Part shown: positions 11,640 to 23,146 of the stretch, piece after piece | Numbering within the stretch: the first letter of the stretch is position 1 | Layout of the letters: every line of letters starts with the position of its first letter | Assembly: GCA_037576195.1 (NCBI GenBank) | Contig: CM075102.1 | Span: 47,550,745 to 47,614,744, forward strand | Length of the DNA: 64,000 bases | Reading direction: 5' to 3' | DNA from: Phytoseiulus persimilis | Taxonomy: Eukaryota; Arthropoda; Arachnida; Mesostigmata; Phytoseiidae | The notes under the pieces: generated by a model | What the model was told of the DNA's origin: nothing | Seen by the model: only the letters and a program-made list of their open reading frames with translations | The model's database searches: none | Position numbers and translations under genes: made by a program

Positions 11640-14130
11640 ACCTGAGAAGAAATGCTGTCCAGTTTTGATATTTACGGTGGGGAACGGGAACACCGACTCG
11701 TGGGAAATCCTGGAATCTCAAAGTTCAGATAACTGGGACCGCGACGTCTGGATCCAAGTTTTCAGGAATGTTTCCAACTCTAGAACAGCTCGTCGCTCAA
11801 CGAAACACTTCACATTTACTATTCAGAGCTCTGCCTCAGTTCATCTATTCGTCAATATCAGTGGAATTTTAGTCGGCAGAAGAAACAGGTTTCAGAAAAA
11901 AACCTCCGTGGATCAGTTGCAGTCATTTGAAAACTGCGCTTGTTTGTTTAGAATCGGTGGTGATTCATGACCTACGGCGCAGACCACCTCGTGAGGGATT
12001 CCTTAAATTTATAGCTGGATTTGAGTCTATCGCTCTTATCATACTGTTTAAACTGCTGTCGGAGCCTCTACTGTCAGCTGGCGAACGGAATCCGACAGTG
12101 TGCATGTGGCATAGATCACACAACGGCAACGCAGCTCCGACTCCTATCTCTGTTATGGGGAACATTTTGTGTGATCCGCCATGTCGCTGTCCGCAATCCT
12201 TCAGGGATGTGTGATAACGAGACCGTATTTCTATTCCTCCGGTCCCCACCAGTTCGTGTATCTTTGATCAATTTTAGGTCATCATCGACTCTCTCCCAGG
12301 TGTCTAAGAGTGAAAAAACCCTGAAAATGAGGCTCTCTGAGGGCATTGGTGGAGCTCCGGTCGTAGAGACCGGTGGACACGCTCTGCGGCCGATTCAGGA
12401 TGGAGGAAGCAAGGGCGAAATGTCCGTGCATGCTCGTGCAGCTCGATGATTCTCAATTGGATTGCCTCTCCTTTCATGGTTCTGCACTCTAGCACGGGAA
12501 CGAATGCTCCCAACCCTCAAAATGTTGCGTACGTGGTTCAAAGCTCAAGTTTCTAACTATTAAACCAAGCCGCGCTTCTGTTTGGGTTTCTCCTGGAGAA
12601 GTTTCTGAGTGCCACCAGCCTGTTTCAAGTGCCTTGTGCTGCGTTTCCACTTCGGAAGAACCACAGAAACCGGGAAAACTTCCGCTCCACGAGGCTCTGG
12701 TCTTTGGAAAACATGACGCGCCCCGTGCGAAAGAGCGACTGCGAGTCTCCTGCGTGATCTTTGCTTCCGCTGTCTCTCATTGTTCTCAAGGGAAGCTCTG
12801 TTGCTTTCCGTCCAGATGGGAGTTGCTCCGAGCTATCGCAGCTTTTCGGGGAATTCCTGGACGAGTCGCATTCGGATTCCTCAGGTCGCCGTTATCGGAA
12901 AACATGAGTATGGTCTCAGTATCATAGCGCAGTTGGAATATTCAAGTTTGAAGAATCGCGAGGGGAACTCCGGGATCTCTCAAACTCAGCGGTGCCGACA
13001 GTCTGCCTAACTCATCCATGACGGATATCTCCCTCGGAGACTCCCTGTGCAAGTTCACCTCACTACAAGTTCACTGAAGTCACTGATGTCTGCTCGAATT
13101 GGAGAGGTAGCTTCCCTTCCACACTCCGAACCGCGTAGCTGTGGGTCGACGAGACTCGGGGCTCAGAGTGAATCAGAATCGAATTGATAATCCGACTAAA
13201 ATTGGAAACACACATTCTACTCTTCGGCGCGGTCTTTATGTACACTCCTCAGCATATAAGGGAAGAATACTCGATCCAACGAGGAATATGGACCTCGAGT
13301 CATGCTACTTCACCCTGACACCAACCTTATGCACATTTCGAGAGCAGCCGATAGAGATAAATGATTGGAAAAAAAACGACTCCATTCGACACTCATTCAG
13401 GGCTTCTGTTGCCCTTCCCAACGCTTCTGCGAACATAATTGGAATGGATTAAATTTTGCGCTACTTTCTGGGTGAGTCCCCATCCGATAGGGCTGATCCT
13501 TCCGCGGGGAGACCTGGTCCTCACTGGACCCGATTTTCCGTGCTACGGAAAACACCCCGTTGTATTCTATGAATCTGTATGACAGACTACAGCGTGTTTT
13601 CCGGGTTTCCCGTATTTTGCTTTTGCTCCATACCACGTAAATTCGGGCCTGATCCTGACGCAGCTGACTCCGCATCTCGCGCATCGGATTCTGAGGATCG
13701 TGTGCTTTCCGATGTACAGCTCGAGGCATCCAGGGTTCCATTCGGAGAGCTCGGTCACGGCTCATATGGAGAAAGTCCATTTACTAGGCTCTGATCTCGT
13801 GATGAATCCAGCTGTTGGAACTTGTCGAGGATGTTCGATATTCCTCCGATGAATGATAAGCTGGCTAACTTGACGCACGAGAGATAAAGATTATGGAACT
13901 TCCATCGACGTTCACCTTAGACTGCATCCTGGGTGAAATTCCCATCTTCCCTGAACATTTCATCCTCTTCCGCGAGCTCCTACAGGCAGTAGCCGTCAGA
14001 AGAGCTACGGACGCAAGCGGAAAAGTTAAGAGGAGAAAAAGGTGACGCGAACAAAAGCGAATAACGCCCGATGGAACGAACCGAAGAACCCATGAGAAAA
14101 TTAGAGATTGCTCGGCCGTCGACGGTTCGA
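11640..14130. other. no gene recognised
   Basis: Only short overlapping open frames under 145 codons, with no convincing splice signals and no repeat structure that I can see. Confidence 0.35.
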
Positions 14131-14132
14131 AC

Positions 14133-14187
14133 GTTCTCGTTCGTTCGCTTGCCTGACTGCTCGTCGGTCCGCCTGCTCACCCGGCCG
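14133..14187 (+). repeat. tetranucleotide-period tract
   Basis: TCGT, TCGC, TTGC, CTGA and CTGC words in 4-bp register, degenerate. Confidence 0.4.
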
Positions 14188-14189
14188 CA

Positions 14190-15600
14190 CTTGCTGCTGT
14201 AAAAGACGGATTACTTTCACATTGTTCGAAGGAGCGACTTTTTCTCTCACCCACTAGTTCAGAACCATCGTTCTCCTTTTTTGTTCTCCTCTTCCTTGCA
14301 CTTGGCTCCCACAAGGCTGAAGAGTTCCTCATCCATACCAAGGGAGCTCGCTGAAGATTTCGAAAGCTGGGGGAAAAGTGCGTTTCAGACGATGCTGACA
14401 TAACTGCGTCTCGCTGAAACAATATCGGATTATCAGAACGATGGTAACCATCACCTTCTCGATCCTCTTGGGAACCATCGAGGCCTCGGGCACCATTGCC
14501 AAGGATTGTTAAAAGCTGCACCATTCCTCGGGGACGGCAGCAGAAGCACCACACACGAGCAAAGAACAGCGTCTGCTTCTGCTGCTGTCAGCAATTAGTA
14601 CTCTGCCTCGAGCGAGGGTCTGGACACCGACCGAGCGGGCTTGCTCACAAGCGGGAAGGACAGCCCTCTTGTCAAATCGCTTGACTGCTCTGCAGCTTCG
14701 GAAGAAGACGTCTCGAGAAAAGACGCTACATGCGGGAAGACCAAAGCTGCACAGCGATGCTTGGAGCTTTAGCTCTCCGATCGTCAGGGGCACCAAAATC
14801 GGCGGAGTATCGTCGCCTGCTGCCCCTTCCCCGTCCCCCTCTCCCCGACGGGCTGCAAATGTTAATCAACAGCTCCTGCTGGTGGGAGCTCCGGTGTGAA
14901 TTCCAGAAGCTTAGGCTGAGTGAAATTATTGGGATCGAGATAATTTTTATTGTCTGTCGCGTGTCGCTACGCTGAGTCACCTTGAACTTCTGCGACTCGA
15001 GGGTATGGAGAGCTCCTTCGAAGCACGTGTCCAGAGCTGTTGCTCTCCACCCATTTACTACCATCCGCGTGCAGACCGCTTTCCTATGTACCGGAGTCAC
15101 TTAGTCAGCCACCCAGTCGGGCGGCCGCTTGATAGAATACAGCGGAATCGGAAGGTTTGCTCACACTTCTCCAAATAACCTTCAGGAAACGCGAGGCGAC
15201 AATATCTTCCAGGTCGGAAGCGGATGGAACAGACGAAGCCCAGAGTCGGGACTCACCTCAATCACTATTTCGGGGCAGAAAATTCTCGGAGGAAACTCTG
15301 CGAACAATCGGCTCTCCGGGGCTAAGGAATTCCAGGAGTGAGTGTAGCTCATTTGTTCTATGATCTCAATCTACGAGCTGATTTCTCTCCCTTTTTTCAA
15401 TATATTATTCATTCCCGCGCTGGATGGGCTTCATACGAGGATGTCTAATACAGTGCCGAGGTGTCCTCTGGCCTAACGCGATTACTTGCTTGGGCTGACT
15501 ACGCTATCTCTCCGTGTTCCCCTTCCGTGGCATAACTCCATACTTTTCGGGTATCAGAGAAGAAGCCGTATAATCTTTTGCAATGATATGAAGGCCCACG
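14190..15600. other. no gene recognised
   Basis: No frame, repeat or RNA feature could be supported here. Confidence 0.35.
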
Positions 15601-15626
15601 CTCGCTCGCACGCTCACTCACTCACG
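15601..15626 (+). repeat. (CTCR)n tetranucleotide run
   Basis: CTCG, CTCA and ACGC units in 4-bp register over 26 bp. Confidence 0.6.
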
Positions 15627-15640
15627 TATAATATAGAAGC

Positions 15641-16214
15641 GTGATTCACACACTGAGGCGGCGGGACGAGAGCGGGAGAGAAACTACTCAGATTCAGAGC
15701 ACATATCATCATAACTGTAAAACCGTTCCATCCGATGCAGCACCATCCAAGCTCTCAGGCGAGCGAGCCAGAGGGTTGGCAGGCCGCTGGCCAACGACCG
15801 AGGACAAGAGAGCGAGAACGCCGCCTGAACCGGCGAGGCACCAAGCCTCGTCTGCCAACCAGTCAAGACGGAAATTGTGGATCACAGCCAAAGTAAGCCG
15901 TGGGCTTCTTCCCGTTGTAGCGTCAACGATGCATGGATGGGAACTTATCTCCTGTCTACGTTGTGAGATTCGCGTTCCTCAAACCCCGCGTCGAGAAACG
16001 AATTTCATATCGGATGAGAACAACTCCACGGAGGAGGATCGCGCCGTTGGAGACTCAGACGTGAATCCAACCCGCCTCGTATCCGCTTTATCCTCGGAGC
16101 TGGAGAACCTCCCGGAGTCTCATGATTGTCGCCGAAGGTATGCGACGGCGCCGTTCCAGTCGCCCTCCCGACTTTCGCAGCGATGACCGCTCTCCCGAAG
16201 GACGGGATCACTGA
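15641..16214 (+). CDS. candidate last two exons of an unrecognised gene
   Basis: An open frame runs 15641-16137 and ends on a good donor (AAG|GTATGC). The intron 16138-16180 is only 43 nt and ends in a pyrimidine-rich CCCGACTTTCGCAG acceptor. The second exon adds a split serine codon and ten codons to a TGA at 16212-16214, in matching phase. The last 60 or so codons of the first exon (from about 15965) look most coding-like, being acidic and Asn/Ser/Thr-rich with C/G-leaning third positions. The first part, rich in Arg, Ser and Thr, may be intron or 5' sequence. The true start is not determined. No family is recognised. The full-length SINE lies about 470 bp downstream. It could be a chance frame: a 181-codon open stretch is only mildly unusual here. 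Confidence 0.3.
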
Positions 16215-16669
16215 GCAGCGCAGAAACTTGTCAAGGGTTCGGTGCGCTCATGTGTGCCTCCAACCCACTCGACACAAAGTCAATCAGTCGATATGCAAGG
16301 TCGGGACTGGTCTCGAATTCAATTTCGGACTTGGCCACCCACCTTGACCATATCGGATTCCCGGCGAGCTCAGCCATGAGCTCCCTTGAAGGGATGATTT
16401 GCTGAAAATCTCAGAGAGGCAAACCGATCAGTCAACGGATCAGTCAGAGCACGGGTCTGGATATCCAGGCCTGTCCCTCCTGAACTACCAAACCCACGAA
16501 AACGTATGGCAAACCGAAGCGCCCGGAGCTATGTTTACGGAGAACTTGGCTCTTCGTGGCCCCCGTGTGCTCTTCCGGCCTCCGCTTCCTGAGTTGATGA
16601 ACTTTCGAATCTTCCCGCGCTCATTCCATTGCAAGTCGATGGAACCGCACCGTGAGCATGATGGGGACC

Positions 16670-16680
16670 GAATCCCGAGT
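16670..16680 (+). repeat. left target-site duplication of full-length SINE
   Basis: The 11-bp word GAATCCCGAGT is repeated exactly at 16960-16970. Confidence 0.9.
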
Positions 16681-16959
16681 TAACCGGCTCGTTGGCCGTG
16701 TGGCAAAAACCAACGCCTTGGGTGCCACGCTAAGCTAGCAATCGCGGGTTCGATCCCCGGCCGGGACAACAAATTTCTTATGTGGTAAAAAGAGGGTTTA
16801 ATTCATATCAGAATTAAATCTGAACCATCTTAAGACCCAAGCCCACCGCCCGCAATGGGATTTGCGAGGCGATAGGGAGTGTTACTGAAGCAATACCGAA
16901 AGGTGATTCCGGGACACTTCTGAGGGCTGGCTGAGAGGTTCAGCCGGAAAACAAAAAAA
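16681..16959 (+). mobile_element. full-length tRNA-derived SINE
   Basis: This 279-bp element is bounded by a perfect 11-bp target-site duplication. The first ~90 bp are tRNA-like: A box TGGCCGTGTGG at 16693-16703 and B box GGTTCGATCCC at 16747-16757. The A-to-B spacing of 54 bp suits a long-variable-arm (Ser- or Leu-type) tRNA ancestor. A linker of about 50 bp follows. Next comes a ~125-bp body shared with copies at 11.5 and 52.8 kb, and a tail of seven A residues. The body can fold into three hairpins: 16847-16871, 16879-16918 (containing ACC-GAAA-GGT) and 16925-16945. The tRNA part is too diverged at the acceptor stem to be a working tRNA. SINEs of this kind are transcribed by polymerase III and mobilised by a LINE. 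I cannot assign the body to a named SINE superfamily. Confidence 0.92.
16693..16757 (+). promoter_or_regulatory. internal polymerase III promoter (A and B boxes) of the SINE
   Basis: The A box at 16693-16703 and B box at 16747-16757 are in the correct order. The T-arm GCGGG-TTCGATC-CCCGG still forms four pairs. This is the only copy in the window that keeps the promoter, so it is the only one that could be transcribed autonomously. Confidence 0.75.
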
Positions 16960-16970
16960 GAATCCCGAGT
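16960..16970 (+). repeat. right target-site duplication of full-length SINE
   Basis: Exact copy of 16670-16680, directly after the A-rich tail. Confidence 0.9.
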
Positions 16971-17750
16971 GAAGGGTCAAAAAAGTGAGCACGAACTTTC
17001 GACCACCCTCAATCTTCCACAACTGCTTCAAGATATCCATTTTTTTTCGCAGGATGATTCTGCTATCATTGAGGTGATCATAGGCCCGATCAGCTGTGAG
17101 CTCCCAGTGACGAAGAGAAGTAACTGGATGCCGGACTCTCTCTAACATGATTGAAGGAAAGCATGGCGGAGGCTGCAACTTCCAGTGATAGCTCAAATCA
17201 ATGGCACGACGGGGCGAATATCAACAAGTGCGCTCGAGAGAAACTCGACGCGAACGAACGCGCGGTGCATCCAACCGTCAGCTTGCTATGAGTTCAACTT
17301 TCTACTCCCGTCTCTAGCGCAACCGATGCCAAGAAAAGTGTTTTCCCTAATTCTCATAGCGCAAACATTGGCGGATCTGCGGTTGCCTCCGGTTTGTCCC
17401 TCAAGGCGAAGCGTAATTTCCGCTCGCTCCTAGCGGCGTTCTCGTTCCAGGGTGAAACGTGCATTTGTTCAGGAAGGAGCTGACTTGGATATTCAAACTG
17501 TTGGGGCTCCTTCCTCGGTGAGGCGGGCCGCGCCTGCGGGCTTGTTCTCATGCCGTTATAGAGTAGAGCCGCTACAATTTGCTCCGACGGCTTCCGTTTC
17601 TTTCCAGTCCCGCCACATCCGTGTCTTCCGCGGACTGCCTCCCGCTCGGGTAGGCGGTGGTTTGTTGGATTCTGCCGCTGTCGTCGTCGCCCAGACGCCA
17701 TCTCTGCAGCCCCGGATCCGAACTCTGCGGAACGGAAGGCCGTGGGCAAC

Positions 17751-17760
17751 CCTATAAAAA
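17751..17760 (+). promoter_or_regulatory. candidate TATA box
   Basis: CTATAAAAAG is a close match to the metazoan TATA consensus. A start near 17782 (in CTGTCAAGT, weakly initiator-like) would give a short leader to the ATG at 17806. Confidence 0.3.
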
Positions 17761-17805
17761 GAGAGAGTTCAACGGCAGGGCTGTCAAGTATTGACACTGG
17801 CCCTA

Positions 17806-18036
17806 ATGTCATCGCGGAAATTTCGATTCAGTCGTTTGAGTGAGATGTGTCTCCTCTGCCGCGTCCCACGAGCTCGTTTGCTTGACGCAGCTCCCCTCCA
17901 GGATAGTTCCTTGGAACAGGGCTATTCACCATCCATGGCTAGCGCCGAGAGCTCGCCGGTGAGGTCGCGCCGGACTAATTACCATCTAATGGACTTAGCG
18001 AAAATTCAGTGCTCCTCGCGAGTACGTATTAGCTAA
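17806..18036 (+). CDS. candidate small gene or first exon behind the TATA box
   Basis: The ATG at 17806 opens a 76-codon frame to a TAA at 18034. Alternatively a 51-codon first exon ends at 17958 on GTGAGG. A 51-nt intron (17959-18009) then carries a CTAAT branch-like word and ends in AAAATTCAG, and the frame continues eight codons to the same stop. Because 51 is divisible by three, both readings keep frame, so splicing cannot be decided. The product would be small, with no signal peptide or recognisable domain; a Cys-containing segment and a basic start are all that can be said. Spacing of TATA, start site and ATG is the main reason to list it. Confidence 0.22.
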   Translation: MSSRKFRFSRLSEMCLLCRVPRARLLDAAPLQDSSLEQGYSPSMASAESSPVRSRRTNYHLMDLAKIQCSSRVRIS

Positions 18037-18059
18037 GTCGATTATTCATGCACCGATGA

Positions 18060-20990
18060 TTCTTTTTTTTCTGTACTCTCGTACCTGGTTCGGTGTAGTA
18101 CTCGTCAACAGGGGAGGATGTGCAATTCTAATTCCGCGGAACGGCATGGTCATTGCGCAGGAATCTCTGCGTTTCCGATGTGACGGTATCCAGGCACCCG
18201 GATGAACAGCGAGCTCGTGTAGGGATGCGAACCGCTGAGCGCGGATTATACCCGTAAACGTTGACTGAAAAAAGAGGGATAACGACGAGCTCGTCAGTCC
18301 AACATAGCACGATGCGCCGCTCACTGAATTACATCTTTTCCGTGCTTCGCTCCGATCCTGCTCCGACAACCGGCCTGTGACCTGTTTCCGAATACCGAAG
18401 CCGACTCGTATCGAGCTCCAAGCTGGTCTACCGCAATCAAGAGCCCCGATCGTGAGGACTGATCTCGCCCTTTCAGAGCAACGCCCACTTCGAACATGAG
18501 TCAAAATGTGAAAATTGTCAAATCTACACACGACCGGGAGCCGACAGCAAAGCGGTTCGCTCGTTATCTCATATGGTTCTCCGAGAGCTCGAGCCGATCT
18601 CTGGAACCATCGAGCGACGGTTTGATGCCGCAAGTAGGATCACCACAACGGATAAGGCTATTGCCGGATTTTCGATTCGGGCGCTTTTGCAGCTCTGGCA
18701 TGGGTGCTCGTCGTCGCGGGATCACCCTGCACAGAGAAGCAGCATTCGCACCCGATAATTGAGTGATAGCTCGAACCTACGACGGAGTGGGCAATGAAAG
18801 CAGGCCGTCCTTTGTTCACTCGTTACACTCAACATTCGCGACACAAGCACCAATAGTCTTGTGGAGCCGGAACAGCTGCGCGAACTCTGCTCGCGAGTTC
18901 GGTGGCCAGCCGATGGTGGGCGACGATGCCGAGGATACCCCACCACGGGAAACTTCATTCTCCAAGAGTTGAAAGTGAAGAGTTTGTTTCGGTCTCCTCC
19001 TATCCAGATAGTTTCCACTCATCAGCGTCATAAGCACGCCATGCTTTCAGGTGGATCTGGGACGTGAGTCTGCGAACAGCAACGACCGCAGGCTGCGTAA
19101 TGATGTTGTGATTGATTATTACTCTCTTATTGCGGAATGGTCGAATCATCACTCTGCCTCTGTCTGACCTCACTGGATGGGTGAGCAGAGACGATCCCAC
19201 CGATTTCTCCTGATGTTATTCTCGTAATTAGTTCAAGTTCGTGATCTCGATCGAAGGCCCATGTGATGCATTTCGATGGTATTCCACGTTCTCGCTCGAG
19301 CTCTCCTCGCATCAAGCTCCTCTGCTCGGATGTATCGTCTCCGTCTCATGCGGAAGAAGCTGCTCCTCTGTCCAGACACCGTTTCATTGAATCGACCGTT
19401 CTCGGATCAACGAGTATCGTATACTTCTATGAGGCTCCAAGCTCTCGGATGACGAGCTCTCCATCGCACAGCATGGGTAGTCAATCGACGGCTCTGGTTC
19501 TGAGGGACTGACCAGATTCATGTTTTTGGTGTTCCCCCCTAAACATCTCGCCCTTCCTCTTCTGGGGTTCCCCGGGAGTCGGTCCCGCAACTCCGTCCGA
19601 GCCGACTCCTACGAACGGTTTGTCGGTAGGGGTATCGTGTTGCTCACCTTGTTCATATGGAGACGTGAGGTCGAGCCTGTCGGCATCATGCAAAGAGCGA
19701 GTTCCGGAAGCCCCTCGGTCTTGGTTGTTTGGTTTGGGCAAGATGGCAAGCCTTCGATGACACCCAACCTGACAATGAGCCGCAGCCGCTATTGCCCACG
19801 GAATCCGTTCTCGCTGCAAATGTTCGATCAACCGCTCTTGGAGCTCGATACCGAGAGTTTGCAGAGGAGCTGTCAGAACGTATTCACCTGACCACCCATT
19901 TTGACAACTCCCAGCCATTTGTTGAATATTTGAATGTACATCGAGCACGCGCAGAAAATATGGTTCTGATCACATTTCCCTCTGCAGGACACCGGTCTCG
20001 GGGCTGCAGGAGGGACAGGGGGAGCACTCCCCGGCACATGGAGAGCCCGCGTAGAGTCCTGCACCGGCAAAGAGTCGGTTTTTGTGGAACTCGCTCCTTG
20101 CCAACGAGGAATTCAGGAACCGTACTCACATTAAATACATATTAATATTACGCAAGATCGTCAAGATAGCGTCAAAACAGATGAATAATGGAACCGCTAA
20201 ATACCTCCCTGTGGATATGGCTCTCCATCCCATTCGAGATGGGATCCGGACGAGGGACCCGGCGGCGGAACAGTCGGCCAACGAGGGACAGAGCCAGGAA
20301 ACGTACGGGCTGATCTTGCTCAGGGGTGTATGTTAATCAAATATGGCAATTCTGCTCACGGGTCCGCTTCGCCCGTTAGCTGGGACGGTCGGTCGTTGTG
20401 CGGTTATCACCACCGCGACGTCGGATGATCTCGTGCATAACATCGATGGAGACGCGCCCACAGCTTCGATTGATGCTCCAGCAATCACAAATAGCACGAT
20501 GCTCGAATCTGGCTCGATTGGATTCCGGCGGCCACAGAGAGACCAAGTATCACGGTCCGGGCTGACTTTCAGAGCTGATTCGGAAAATCCACCGAAGCAG
20601 CGGGTTAGAATGTACGACAGTAAAGGTGGACGCGGTGAGCTTGGGACATCGAAACGTTGGCGCGCCGGTTCCTCGTCGCTCGATTCCTCCCGTACGATTT
20701 AGCGAACACTCCATTCCGTCACCAATCACGGGTTGAGGGTCACGTCTGGTTGACTCGAATCGGCTGCGAACGAATCCTACCGGTTAGGTCGTCGCGGCTC
20801 CCCCGTAGCTGTCCGACAAGGACGTCGACGCTCTTATTTAACCTGGAAGAAACAGACAAAGGAATTCCTCCTCTTCCCACGCGGATCGGTTACCCGAGCG
20901 AGGGCAAACAGAATCAAGTTCCAGGAGGAAAAAATACTCCTGAACGGAACCCTCCACCCGTTTATCGTTCTCCTCCGCCGACAAAAAAAA
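18060..20990. other. no gene recognised
   Basis: Only overlapping frames under 200 codons on both strands. None has matching splice sites or recognisable sequence. Confidence 0.3.
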
Positions 20991-21256
20991 GAAAGGAGAC
21001 AGATGCCAAGCGTCTCCGACGCTCCTATACAAAGATTTGGGAACTTGAGCAGCATGCGCAAGAAACAAATTCGCTGAGGGAACTGACAGAACGAAACTTC
21101 CGAGGCTCGGAGAGAGTATTGTCATCCCGCGAAAAATTCTCTGCGATTCCGAGACCGGGTTCTCTCTCATTGTCTACAGCGTTTTTATCGCTTTGAACTT
21201 CGCGTATAACTTCGACTCGAACGAAAAGTTCCCGGCACATTCCCTCGGGCTGCTAA

Positions 21257-21967
21257 ATGCAGGCCGATTGCGGTGGGCGCTATCGGTTCCCACTCCGGAC
21301 GTTGAATTTTCGTTGCGAGCGGAAACGAATATCCCGAAAAGGAAACCAGGGTCGAAACGGGAGTGCCGAGATTATTGTAGCGAAAAAAATAAAGTCGTTA
21401 CTTCGCTATCGCCTTTTTGTCGCCGTAGGAATAAGAAACCGTTCTCAAATAGACTCAATAAGCTGCTCGGAGCTCATGGTTCCAATGGCTCATGAGGATT
21501 CGCGTACAGTCGCTGTACGCATGAGCCATCAGGATCAAATCACTCGCTTATTGGTCCAGCACGGCCAAAGGCTGCCAAAGAGACGGAATCAGTGGTTTGA
21601 AGATACTGAGCGAATATTGACCAGAGCCGCGTTTGCAAGCGGATCGAGTGCTTGTAGAGCAGTCGCAAATATTGTGGAAAAGTGCAGCTTGCTACAGCGA
21701 GCCGAATACGCAGAAGGTTTCGCAAGCTTTGGAGGTCTGTTCTTAGTTTGCGCGGGAGATTCAGGCCTGGAACGAATGGCTCTTGGATGCCAGGTATGGC
21801 GACTCCGGGAAACAAAGGAAACAAATGACCCCCGGGCATTCCCTCTTCTTTCTCCTCGGGACGATTTGGGTGGGAAGCCGGTTAGTTTCTTCGTTCAAAG
21901 GTTGGCTTGCTCCGTCGAGTTCGGTTATCCCGTCTATAAATTTTGGGGGTTTGGCTCAAGTCCATAA
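21257..21967 (+). CDS. long open frame, unrecognised (possible exon)
   Basis: This is a 236-codon open frame, one of the two longest in the window, so somewhat beyond chance. The second half, from about residue 85, looks protein-like, with alternating charged and hydrophobic residues and a short hydrophobic segment near the end. The beginning is Arg/Lys-rich. A stem-forming inverted repeat (21485-21529) lies inside it. No domain, signal peptide or splice site could be supported, and the start is arbitrary. It could be one or more exons or a chance frame. Confidence 0.2.
   Translation: MQADCGGRYRFPLRTLNFRCERKRISRKGNQGRNGSAEIIVAKKIKSLLRYRLFVAVGIRNRSQIDSISCSELMVPMAHEDSRTVAVRMSHQDQITRLLVQHGQRLPKRRNQWFEDTERILTRAAFASGSSACRAVANIVEKCSLLQRAEYAEGFASFGGLFLVCAGDSGLERMALGCQVWRLRETKETNDPRAFPLLSPRDDLGGKPVSFFVQRLACSVEFGYPVYKFWGFGSSP
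21485..21529. repeat. imperfect inverted repeat (hairpin)
   Basis: The arm ATGGCTCATG, then GCGTACAG (21502-21509), pairs with CTGTACGC (21513-21520) and ATGAGCCAT (21521-21529). The inner stem has a 3-nt loop. A 7-8-nt bulge interrupts the 5' arm only, so the outer and inner stems were probably once continuous. Confidence 0.65.
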
Positions 21968-23113
21968 ACTCGAAAACGTGTTGCTCTTCGTTGGCTTTGA
22001 ACAATTTATTGGTTTAGTGGTAAACGACGCTTGCCGTCGATGCAACGACATGGAGTTTAGAGCGAACTTTTATTGGGCGAGCAAACTAGCAGACGAACGC
22101 AGAGGCCATACAAACTCACACAAACAACTTGTGCACTCGATAGGCCAACCTGGCGTACAACCAGCGGTTCGTGTGTCTAAAGACTGCTCTCTGACGGCCC
22201 TAGAGCGGAGTTCCACGATGTTCTCTATAAAGGATGTGCAAGACTGCAGGACGAGTCGGGCGTTTTCCCGAATCCGGGAAAAACCTGCGCGGCATTCAAT
22301 CAGCCTTGCTGGCTCTGATGGTTATTGCTGGTCGAGTTTGAGCGAGAAGCGCGAATGAGGATCGCGTTTGGAGAGTCTTCGATGTTCTTTTTCGATCGAT
22401 GCCATCCACTCATCGCGGTCGCTCGAATCTGTCGGTCAGACGACCGGTTTCTCAGGATCGAATGCTCGGGAGATAGGAATTCCGAATGCGGCAGCTATTC
22501 CAAAACAAGTTGCCGCTCCCCTCGCACGCTATTTCTGAATTCAAACGCGGGACGATTGAACGAGTGCAGGACCGAAGAGGATGGTATGAGCCTAGAAGGC
22601 ATAGAAGAAGAAGGAGCAGCAGAACAAGAAATACCCATCACGGTATGGCGTGAGCGGAACAAGGCCCTCGACATAAGTGCGTAGGGATCGAGTGCATGAT
22701 TCGTGCGCACGGGGAAGTTCGGTTCGTTGCGATCGGCACGAACAAAACCAACAGCGTGGGCGGGGAGGGGGGGCGCAGGTCGCGGTGCGAAGAGAGTGCG
22801 ATTCACAAAGGCAAAAAATATGCAGCAACAACAAACGAACGGACTCCGGTCAGGACTTTGTTCTCAGAATTCCAGGACTCAAGGTCCTCATCGGGATCGA
22901 TGGAACGCCGACTCGTATTCCGGCGCTGACTTCGGAAGATAGTGAATGAGTTCCCAATGACGGACCGGGTGATATCGGCCATTCACTCTCGGCAATCGAG
23001 ACGGGGAACACGATGATGTCCGTTGCACCGCTCCGCTCTTCCCCGTTTGCTGCTGCTGTAGCTTCATTTCGTTTGTGTTCCTATCGAACTATTAGTGCCA
23101 CGAACGAGAGTGC

Positions 23114-23146
23114 GCGGGCGGGCGGGCGGACGGACGGACGAACGGC
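23114..23146 (+). repeat. (GGCG)/(GACG) tetranucleotide run
   Basis: GGGC and GGAC units in 4-bp register, nearly pure over about 30 bp. Confidence 0.7.

Noticed and set aside
15641-15950. 5' part of the 181-codon frame as coding
   Set aside because: Its composition is Arg/Ser/Thr-rich and unlike the acidic, better-supported 3' part. It may be intron or untranslated sequence.
16823-16950. Twister or other self-cleaving ribozyme in the SINE body (shared CCCAAGCCC word)
   Set aside because: The flanking P1/P2 elements and the conserved AGGG strand of a twister fold are not present in the right arrangement. It is kept only as a test to run.
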